The notes under the pieces were generated by a model. That model was not told the origin of the DNA and did no database searches. It saw only the letters and a list, made by a program, of their open reading frames with translations. The position numbers and the translations under genes were made by a program. From NCBI GenBank assembly GCA_934229535.1, contig CAKQDS010000035.1:1-18008 (forward strand): a stretch of 18,008 nt of DNA, read 5' to 3'. Source of the DNA: an uncultured Anaeroplasmataceae bacterium (lineage in GTDB: Bacteria > Bacillota_I > Bacilli_A > Acholeplasmatales > Anaeroplasmataceae). Positions 1 to 5,031 of the stretch are shown here, piece by piece; position 1 is the first letter of the stretch; each line of letters starts with the position of its first letter.

Positions 1-127
1 CATCATTATCTCTATTTTCAGTAATTATTTTTTGAATTTTGATTCTATCATCTAACGAGAAATGCTTTTGATAATTTTTTGAGTGTGTATATTTAATTTT
101 AGTATTAATAGTTAATTTTGATTTCAT
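1..127 (-). CDS. IS30-like transposase, N-terminal fragment (cut by window edge)
   Basis: Reading the minus strand from ATG at 127-125 gives 42 open codons that run off the left edge. A strong AGGAGG ribosome binding site lies at 139-134. The visible protein has a basic start and then a stretch reading KHFSLDDRIKIQ (about residues 21-32). This resembles the opening of IS30-family transposases, where H-[FL]-[ST]-L-[ED]-[ED]-R introduces the N-terminal helix-turn-helix that binds the element's ends. The catalytic DDE domain would lie outside the window, so an intact transposase cannot be confirmed. It is divergent from the repressor gene at 297 and fits the accessory nature of the left 3 kb. 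The alternative is another small DNA-binding protein of unknown type. Confidence 0.55.
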   Translation of the reverse strand, partial: MKSKLTINTKIKYTHSKNYQKHFSLDDRIKIQKIITENRDND

Positions 128-142
128 TGGCTACCTCCTACT

Positions 143-235
143 AGTCAATACTAAGGTTACAATGTAATTATATACGAACGGAATTTACTTTTGCAATTAA
201 TAAATTTTTTATAATTTCCTTTTTTAGTATTGACT
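143..235. repeat. 12-bp perfect inverted repeat pair in the divergent intergenic region
   Basis: AGTCAATACTAA at 143-154 is the exact reverse complement of TTAGTATTGACT at 224-235. The right copy contains the -35 hexamer of the repressor promoter. The left copy lies just upstream of the transposase-like ribosome binding site. The arms are separated by 69 bases. They could be paired operator sites for the XRE protein, allowing looping, or part of a mobile-element end. Confidence 0.6.
167..196 (-). promoter_or_regulatory. Candidate promoter for the minus-strand transposase-like gene
   Basis: Read on the minus strand, TTGCAA (196-191) and TATAAT (172-167) are separated by 18 bases, about 40 bases upstream of the ATG at 127. 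The -10 is a perfect match and the -35 is fair. Confidence 0.4.
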
Positions 236-258
236 TTCCAAAATGGAAATTATATAAT
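230..258 (+). promoter_or_regulatory. Promoter of the XRE/ImmA operon with an embedded operator palindrome
   Basis: TTGACT (230-235) and TATAAT (253-258) are separated by exactly 17 bases. The spacer is largely a perfect palindrome, TTTCCA-AAA-TGGAAA (235-249). A dyad at this position is the classic layout for autorepression by a small XRE-type repressor, and the downstream gene encodes such a protein. Confidence 0.75.
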
Positions 259-296
259 AAAGTGAACATGAAAGTGATTAGGAGGAGGTTACTATT

Positions 297-608
297 ATGT
301 CAATAGGAGAAAATGTGAAGAAAGAGTTAGAAAGGAGAAGATTAAATCAAAAAGATTTGTGTTCAATGACAGGAATATCAGAATCAGCCATGTCTAAATA
401 TTTGTCATCTAATAAACCATTAAGAACAGACATTATTGCTAAGATTGCTAGAGCGCTAGATGTTAATATATATCAACTATTAAATCTAGAACAACATCAT
501 GGAACAACATTTGATATTTGTAAAACTGCATTATTAGCAAGAAGTGGTTCTAGTTTGTCAAATGAAGAAAAAAAGGAGCTTATAGATTTAATCTTTGGAC
601 ATAAGTAA
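297..608 (+). CDS. XRE-family transcriptional repressor (ImmR-like)
   Basis: This 103-residue cytoplasmic protein has a single N-terminal HTH_3 domain at about residues 6-62. The helix-turn-helix covers residues 17-36 (NQKDLCSMTGISESAMSKYL), and a short acidic and basic C-terminal tail follows. It starts at ATG 297 behind GGAGGAGG (281-288). Its TAA stop shares one base with the ATG of the ImmA-like protease gene, so translation is coupled. Small XRE repressors paired with such proteases control integrative elements and prophages (ICEBs1 ImmR is the model) or act as stress-responsive toxin-antitoxin-like switches. The palindrome between its own -35 and -10 suggests that it represses itself. 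The target genes cannot be named from the window, and no integrase or excisionase is visible, so this may be an orphan immunity module. Confidence 0.85.
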   Translation: MSIGENVKKELERRRLNQKDLCSMTGISESAMSKYLSSNKPLRTDIIAKIARALDVNIYQLLNLEQHHGTTFDICKTALLARSGSSLSNEEKKELIDLIFGHK

Positions 609-1159
609 TGAATAGAGAAGATATTTTAGATGTTATAGTTGATTTATATCAAGAATATGAGATAAGTGAATTTGGATTTGATTTGATAAAATTAATTAAA
701 AAAATGGAAATAAACCTGGTTTTATATTCTAGTTTTTCTAAAGAAAAGCAAGTTATTCTAAAGAATTATGATGAGGATGGATTTAATGTTATTAATCCTA
801 ATAATAATAAAATTGAGATTTATTACAATGATATTATTAAACCAAAGGGAAGAATATATTTTACGCTACCCCATGAATTAGGACATATATGTCTTGGACA
901 TAATTGTAGATTAGAAAATGAAACTGAAATGCAAAGATGCGACGCAAATTTGTTTGCAAATGAATTTTACTGTCCTCAAGCATTTATGATACATTATAAT
1001 TTGAAAACTGTTTCAGATTTGGTATCAGCATTTGATATTACTGAGGGTTACGCTAAAGTATTATTAGAAAAGCTTCGTAAAAGGAGAGATAGGAACCTTT
1101 CATACAATGAAGAAAGACTTATCAAAATATTTGAATATAATAAAAGAAAAAAGAGTTAA
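608..1159 (+). CDS. ImmA/IrrE-family (DUF955) metalloprotease
   Basis: This 183-residue protein carries the zinc-protease signature HELGH at residues 89-93, followed by LGH at 96-98. The conserved helix ANLFANEFYCP (about 113-123) should supply the third zinc ligand, E119. In characterised members the protease cleaves its partner XRE repressor after DNA damage or cell signalling and so releases repression. Here the gene begins inside the stop codon of the upstream XRE gene (TAATG, 606-610), which fits that partnership. The length is typical of the family and all key residues are present, so it looks active. The tail after residue 150 is basic. The regulated target is unknown. By family convention the two genes form an inducible switch, and that role is inferred here from gene order. 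Confidence 0.85.
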   Translation: MNREDILDVIVDLYQEYEISEFGFDLIKLIKKMEINLVLYSSFSKEKQVILKNYDEDGFNVINPNNNKIEIYYNDIIKPKGRIYFTLPHELGHICLGHNCRLENETEMQRCDANLFANEFYCPQAFMIHYNLKTVSDLVSAFDITEGYAKVLLEKLRKRRDRNLSYNEERLIKIFEYNKRKKS

Positions 1160-1184
1160 CTCTATTGCAGTAGAATTAACTCTT

Positions 1185-1230
1185 GTGGCCATGTTAAAAC
1201 ATATCGGCACAACTATTTTACCATGGTCAC
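1185..1230. repeat. Imperfect hairpin after the ImmA gene, function unknown
   Basis: GTGGCCATG (1185-1193) pairs with CATGGTCAC (1222-1230), with one G-T wobble. After one mismatch, TAAAA (1195-1199) pairs with TTTTA (1216-1220), which leaves a loop of 16 bases. No T-tract follows, so it is a poor intrinsic terminator. It may be a protein-binding site, an RNA structure or a mobile-element or attachment remnant. Confidence 0.5.
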
Positions 1231-1276
1231 GTATTATTATCAATAGTCAAAGTTAATTTAGGAGTGTGATGTATAT

Positions 1277-2089
1277 ATGACTATGGTAAAAAATAGAAAG
1301 AAGTATACTTATGATACAAGAGTTGAGATTAAGAATAGAAAAATTAATCCGAAAATTAAATTAGTCATAAAGTATAGCGAGATTGATCCAAAAGATGTTT
1401 ATGGATTTTATCTTACAAATAAAACTACAAAGAATAATTCAAAATGTTTACCTGATATTGGATCATTTGTAGATGTATATCCTGATTTTATTGCGTTAGA
1501 AACAGAGCCTGGACTTTTTAATAAAACTTCATTAACATGTGTTTCGTGGTTTAAAGATGATCAATATTTTGATACAATTGATGGTCTATATAATGCAATA
1601 ATATATAAAGATGAAACATTATTAAAGTTTTATAAAACAAGATATTCAAATGTAAAAATGTTTATTAGCATTGATTACTCAACTTATGGTGATTTTGATG
1701 AGGAAACTTTACTACATAATATAAAAAAGGCTTGTGTTGTATTTCTATGGTTAACGTTTGAGATAGATGCCATAGTATACCCTTTAATGACATATGGTAC
1801 TGAAAAAACGCTTGATTGGTGTTTTGAGCATATTATGATAGGATCGAATGTGGCATTAAGTTTAAAAGGTGTGATGGAAGGAAAAGAAAGAGAATTATTT
1901 CAAAAAGCATTAAATGTATTAATTGATACAAGAAGACCTAAGGCATTAATAGTATATACAATAGCATCAAAAGAATCTTCTGATGAAATATTGAAATATG
2001 CAATAGAAAAGAATACACCGATATTTTATGTAGCAAATACTTTGCAAGAGAGAAATTGTGGAGGTGCTTATAATGGAAAGAAAGTGTAA
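1277..2089 (+). CDS. DUF4417-like protein of unknown function
   Basis: This 270-residue soluble protein has no signal peptide and no clear membrane segment. The second half resembles the DUF4417 family seen in mobile and phage-linked regions of Firmicutes. It has an ISIDYSTYG stretch near residue 131, then a Y-P-x-x-x-[WY]-G-x-E-K-[ST]-x-x-[WF]-C-[FL] pattern (YPLMTYGTEKTLDWCF), a glycine-flanked strand (GSNVALSLKG) and a late RPKALIVY strand. The N-terminal 100 residues are less recognisable. It starts at ATG 1277. The nearest Shine-Dalgarno-like GGAG (1261-1264) is 12 bases away, which is long, so ATG 1283 is also possible. Its 3' end overlaps the next gene by 17 bases, which suggests co-transcription with the toxin-like pair. 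The family biochemistry is unknown and no catalytic motif is evident. Confidence 0.55.
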   Translation: MTMVKNRKKYTYDTRVEIKNRKINPKIKLVIKYSEIDPKDVYGFYLTNKTTKNNSKCLPDIGSFVDVYPDFIALETEPGLFNKTSLTCVSWFKDDQYFDTIDGLYNAIIYKDETLLKFYKTRYSNVKMFISIDYSTYGDFDEETLLHNIKKACVVFLWLTFEIDAIVYPLMTYGTEKTLDWCFEHIMIGSNVALSLKGVMEGKERELFQKALNVLIDTRRPKALIVYTIASKESSDEILKYAIEKNTPIFYVANTLQERNCGGAYNGKKV

Positions 2090-2426
2090 TAGCGGACTGT
2101 GTATAGGTGCTAATGGACAAATCTCAATTGATAATTATGAGCTGCTAGATAAATTGAATAGTCAAAAATCTTATTTTATGAAAAATAATATTTATCCACA
2201 TAGATTACCTATAAAAGATAAGCCTAATTCAAAAATAGAACAAAAAGATGATTATGGAAATGTTGTAAGGATTAGATATTATGATGAGAATGGTAATGCA
2301 TATAAGGATGTTGATTATACTGATCATGGAAGGCCTGATAGACATAAAGTCCCTCATACACATATAATAGAAATAGGAAATAATATAAATAGAAAGAAAG
2401 GAGTATTACCATATGCAAATAGATGA
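2073..2426 (+). CDS. Orphan polymorphic-toxin-like C-terminal domain protein
   Basis: This is a 117-residue protein. The chosen start is ATG 2073, because GGAGGT (2060-2065) sits seven bases upstream; an in-frame GTG at 2058 would overlap that site. The second half reads YYDENGNAYKDVDYTDHG, and after a short gap KVPHTHIIEI. This D-[IV]-D-[FY]-T-x-H-G ... P-H-x-H pattern recurs at the C-termini of secreted polymorphic toxins and phage-associated proteins of Firmicutes. The clustered His and Asp residues suggest a metal-dependent enzyme. There is no signal peptide, LXG, WXG or other delivery domain, so it looks like an orphan cassette. A small acidic gene overlaps its 3' end, as immunity genes usually do. 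The assignment rests on recalled motif similarity and its biochemical activity is unknown. Confidence 0.5.
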   Translation: MERKCNSGLCIGANGQISIDNYELLDKLNSQKSYFMKNNIYPHRLPIKDKPNSKIEQKDDYGNVVRIRYYDENGNAYKDVDYTDHGRPDRHKVPHTHIIEIGNNINRKKGVLPYANR

Positions 2427-2658
2427 TTTTATGAATTTGGTTAAAAGTGGTTTTGATGTATCTTTTAATTATAATGATGTTTTTTATACTATTTCTTTGA
2501 TTGAGGAAAATGGTGATGAAAAAAAATATGGAATAGGTTCTGATAATGGTTTTACAGCTGATTTTGATGATGTTGAATCTATACCTGAATTTGTTTTGAA
2601 AGATAAGAAAATTAAAGATATTATTATGGATTTAAAAGATGAAGAGATATTTTATTAA
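2413..2658 (+). CDS. Small acidic protein, candidate immunity partner
   Basis: This 81-residue, strongly acidic protein overlaps the toxin-like gene by 14 bases and has its own AAGGAG site (2398-2403). It has no signal peptide or membrane segment. The sequence pattern is MQIDDFMNLVKSGFDVSF, then a short beta-strand pair (YNDVFYTISLIEENG), and a late K-[IL]-K-D-I helix. Small acidic proteins of this shape are often encoded directly after Firmicutes polymorphic toxin domains. I infer immunity from position, size and charge only. No family name can be given with confidence. The coding region stops exactly where an ATPase remnant begins (2659), which suggests a recombination junction. Confidence 0.5.
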   Translation: MQIDDFMNLVKSGFDVSFNYNDVFYTISLIEENGDEKKYGIGSDNGFTADFDDVESIPEFVLKDKKIKDIIMDLKDEEIFY

Positions 2659-2957
2659 TTATTTACTAAGATTAATGAACTTGAATCGTGTAGATTTATA
2701 AGAAAATATAATTGCTTTGGAATGAAGAGTAAGAGGTCAATGTATAAATAATTGATAATTTCTTTGAGAATTTGTTTAGTACTCCTACTATCAATACATA
2801 TTTTGGATTTGCTTTTGAAAGAGTATGTTTATTACATATTAATCAAATTAAAGAAAAATCAGATATTAGAGATGTTTATATTGAATTTAATTTTTGGTAT
2901 TGTAAAAAAGATGATGATTTTGTTAATATCAATAGCCTTTTATACTTTGCATTATAA
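2659..2957 (+). pseudogene. Frameshifted remnant of an AAA-family ATPase (C-terminal part)
   Basis: Two adjacent frames carry consecutive pieces of one protein. The frame starting at 2659 reads INELESCRFIRKYNCFG and ends in MYK before TAA at 2749. The frame from 2748 reads IIDNFFENLF, then NTYFGFAFERVCLLHINQIK. In intact COG1672-type ATPases of gut Firmicutes and Bacteroidetes the same blocks occur in this order: L-x-E-L-x-x-[SC]-G-F-I-x-K-Y, then Y-x-L-[IT]-D-x-F, then G-x-[AS]-F-E-x-[VL]-C-[LM]-x-H-[IV]-x-Q-I-K. The linker between the last two is shortened here. The P-loop half is absent, no start signal is seen, and the nuclease-like end is lost after 2957. The gene is therefore truncated at both ends and frameshifted near 2746-2751. 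Confidence 0.7.
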
Positions 2958-2976
2958 TTTGGCACTTATTTGTCTT

Positions 2977-3016
2977 TATCTATTTTAATAATGTAAGTGC
3001 ATTTTTAAAATAGATA
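2977..3016. repeat. 11-bp inverted repeat just upstream of the T-box promoter
   Basis: TATCTATTTTA (2977-2987) is the exact reverse complement of TAAAATAGATA (3006-3016), which ends two bases before the -35 hexamer. A second, interleaved pair is GCACTTA (2962-2968) with TAAGTGC (2994-3000), followed by a short T-run. Either could be a weak terminator for the upstream patch or a protein-binding dyad. Confidence 0.45.
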
Positions 3017-3017
3017 A

Positions 3018-3046
3018 TTGACATTTATTTATAAAAGTTATATAAT
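3018..3046 (+). promoter_or_regulatory. Strong promoter of the T-box/CDF/GNAT/valS operon
   Basis: TTGACA (3018-3023) and TATAAT (3041-3046) are both perfect consensus hexamers with a 17-base spacer. Transcription should start near 3053, at the 5' end of the T-box leader. Strong constitutive initiation with control at attenuation is the usual T-box arrangement. Confidence 0.85.
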
Positions 3047-3052
3047 CAAAGA

Positions 3053-3276
3053 AAGCGTTGAAGAGAAGGAGTATTCCTATTTTAGGCTTAAAGAGATTAG
3101 CTGGTTGGTGGAAAGCTAAAGCTAAAGGGAAGAAGGTAGTCTTGGAGCTGTATTTGTGAAATTAAGTAGCTTATATCGTTTGCTGCGTTAAAGCAATTAA
3201 GTGCAGAATTTGATTCTGAACTAAGGTGGTACCGCGAATATTTCGTCCTTGGATTTTTTTCCAAGGATTTTTTTTT
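3053..3276 (+). promoter_or_regulatory. T-box riboswitch leader, valine specifier
   Basis: The leader senses uncharged tRNA. Stem I shows a GAGAAGGAGTA element (3063-3073) on the 5' side and a distal loop GGTTGGTGGAAAGC (3103-3116). The specifier is read as GTA at 3136-3138 (valine), with a flanking GAAG on one side and G-TCTTGGAGC on the other. This spacing matches the Bacillus glyQS leader as I recall it. The next triplet in frame, GTC, is also valine. The antiterminator carries the conserved T-box AAGGTGGTACCGCG (3223-3236), whose TGGT bulge would pair with ACCA of tRNA-Val. The AAGG pairs with CCTT at 3247-3250, which is also part of the terminator arm. The start is approximate. Confidence 0.93.
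3246..3276 (+). terminator. T-box attenuator terminator
   Basis: TCCTTGGA (3246-3253) pairs with TCCAAGGA (3260-3267), and a run of nine T follows (3268-3276). The left arm overlaps the 3' side of the antiterminator helix, so the two structures exclude each other. Confidence 0.93.
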
Positions 3277-3288
3277 GAGGTGAGTTTG

Positions 3289-4467
3289 GTGAATTTACTT
3301 AGAAAATTATTTATTAAGAATTACAAGGATGTTAATAATAAGAAGGTACGTGACGCTCATGGTATTCTTGCGGCTTTTGTTGGTGTATTTTCCAATTTAG
3401 TTCTTTTTGTAATTAAAATGCTTGCTGGAATAATTAGTGGCAGTATTTCAATAATGGCTGATAGTATTAATAACCTATCAGATATGGGAAGCTCAATAAT
3501 AACTCTTATTGGCTTTAGGCTAAGCGCGATGCCTCCTGATAAGGAGCATCCCTTTGGTCATGAAAGAATGGAATATATTGCTTCCTTAATTGTATCCATA
3601 ATTATTCTGTTTGTTGGCTTTGAGCTTGGGTATAACTCAATTTTAAAAATTATTAATAATGAAAAATCAACAATTAATATTTTAGTTTTGGTCATATTAG
3701 GAATATCAATTTTAATTAAAATTTGGCAAAGCCTTTTTAATAAAAGAATTGGTAAGCTAATTAATTCTGTAGCACTTGAAGCTACGGCAATGGATTCGCG
3801 AAATGATGTGATAGCGACTAGTATTATTTTTGTTGGAAGTATTGTTACTTTCTTTATACCTAATTTAGTATTTTCTTTAGATGGAATTTTAGGTGTATTA
3901 GTTTCTATTTTTATATTAATTAGTGGTATAGGATTGGTAAAGGATAGCATTAATCCTTTGCTTGGAGATGCTGCTGACCCTAGCTTCGTTAATAAAATAA
4001 TTGCTGATATAAAAAAATATCCATATGTTTTAGGAGTGCATGACCCTATATGTCATATGTATGGTCCTACTAAATGCTTTATGACATGCCATGTTGAGGT
4101 GCCAAGTGATGAAAATATTAATAAAATTCATGATATTATAGATAATATTGAGCGCGAGGTTGGGGGAAAGTATGGCTGTCTTTTGACAATACATATGGAT
4201 CCTATAGATAATAAAAGCCCTAATGTTATTAGATTAAGGGATTTACTTGCAAATGAATTAAAGCTGATTGATGAAAGGCTTACCTTACATGATTTTAGAA
4301 TTGTTGAGGGACCTAGTCATACTAATTTAATTTTTGATATATTGTTACCTGCTGATATAAAAAAATCAAAGGAAGACATATTAGCTTGTTTATATGAGGC
4401 TTTGATTAATGAAAAGCAAACTTATTATTTAATTGTTAATTTTGATCACAATTTTGTGTTGGAGTAA
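3289..4467 (+). CDS. Cation diffusion facilitator (CDF) metal exporter
   Basis: This 392-residue inner-membrane antiporter of the CDF family exports divalent metal in exchange for protons. It starts at GTG 3289 behind GAGGTG (3277-3282); an in-frame GTG at 3226 lies inside the T-box and is not credible. About six membrane helices fill residues 28-215, followed by a cytoplasmic dimerisation domain (about 220-320) and an extra C-terminal extension of about 70 residues. Signature regions are AD-SINNLSD (57-65) and PFGHERMEY (88-96). The fifth helix carries D169-x-x-x-D173 instead of the H-x-x-x-D of zinc transporters, and N62 replaces a usual aspartate. In the family, DxxxD is linked to manganese (or iron) export, so Mn2+ is my best guess. 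It is the first gene behind a valine T-box, four bases before the GNAT gene. Confidence 0.88.
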   Translation: MNLLRKLFIKNYKDVNNKKVRDAHGILAAFVGVFSNLVLFVIKMLAGIISGSISIMADSINNLSDMGSSIITLIGFRLSAMPPDKEHPFGHERMEYIASLIVSIIILFVGFELGYNSILKIINNEKSTINILVLVILGISILIKIWQSLFNKRIGKLINSVALEATAMDSRNDVIATSIIFVGSIVTFFIPNLVFSLDGILGVLVSIFILISGIGLVKDSINPLLGDAADPSFVNKIIADIKKYPYVLGVHDPICHMYGPTKCFMTCHVEVPSDENINKIHDIIDNIEREVGGKYGCLLTIHMDPIDNKSPNVIRLRDLLANELKLIDERLTLHDFRIVEGPSHTNLIFDILLPADIKKSKEDILACLYEALINEKQTYYLIVNFDHNFVLE

Positions 4468-4470
4468 ATT

Positions 4471-5031
4471 ATGAAGCTAATTGGTAAAAGATTAATAATA
4501 AGAGATTTTAAATTTAGTGATGCTGCTGATTTATTTATGTTTGGTAGAAATCCAATTATTGGCTATAATGCTGGGTGGCAGCCCTATCCAAGTCTTGACA
4601 TAGCAAAAAATGTTTTATATTCACATATGATTAATAAAGAAACATTTTGTATTTGTTTAAAAGACACTAGGGAATTTATTGGAACTATAAGCTTATATGC
4701 TAATACATTTAGAAATAAGGTTAATGCTAGAAACCTAGGCTTTTCAATTAAACAGGAGGCTTGGGGGAATGAATATGCCCTAGAGGCTGGTCGTTTGATG
4801 CTAGATTATGCCTTTAATAAGCTTGGTGTAGATATAATAGGATGTGGACATTTCACTTATAATTTAAGGAGTGAGCGGGTCATTAACAAGCTTGGATTTC
4901 AATATGAAGGGCTATTTAGAAAATATAAAAAATTGTATAATGGTGAGGTTGTTGATGCAAAATGGTATTCAATGACTAAGGATGAATACGAAAGGATGAT
5001 GGAAAATGAAAGAAATGAAAACAAAATATGA
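4471..5031 (+). CDS. GNAT-family N-acetyltransferase, RimJ/RimL type
   Basis: This 186-residue cytoplasmic acetyltransferase covers the whole GNAT fold. It begins with the characteristic L-x-G-x-R-L-x-[IL]-R-D start (residues 3-12). The acetyl-CoA-binding region is at WGNEYALEA (98-106), and the late motif N131 ... V137-I-N-K-L-G-F143 is typical of the RimJ/RimL group. Members acetylate ribosomal protein N-termini, amino acids or small molecules; the substrate here cannot be told from sequence. Its ribosome binding site (TTGGAG) is inside the end of the CDF gene, with a four-base gap. Its TGA stop lies 26 bases inside valS, so translation is coupled. Through the shared T-box it should rise when tRNA-Val is uncharged, which hints at a role around translation. 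That role is inference. Confidence 0.85.
   Translation: MKLIGKRLIIRDFKFSDAADLFMFGRNPIIGYNAGWQPYPSLDIAKNVLYSHMINKETFCICLKDTREFIGTISLYANTFRNKVNARNLGFSIKQEAWGNEYALEAGRLMLDYAFNKLGVDIIGCGHFTYNLRSERVINKLGFQYEGLFRKYKKLYNGEVVDAKWYSMTKDEYERMMENERNENKI

Noticed and set aside
1185..1230. Rho-independent terminator after the ImmA gene
   Set aside because: The hairpin has a long loop and no T-tract follows.
2752..2988. Open reading frame of 78 hydrophobic codons
   Set aside because: It has no ribosome binding site and is an out-of-frame shadow of the ATPase remnant read in the neighbouring frame.
3135..3137. Glycine (GGT) specifier in the T-box
   Set aside because: The flanking spacing relative to the conserved TCTTGGAGC favours GTA, and valS is in the operon.
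3226..3288. Upstream extension of the CDF gene from GTG 3226
   Set aside because: It lies inside the T-box and terminator; the GAGGTG site supports GTG 3289.
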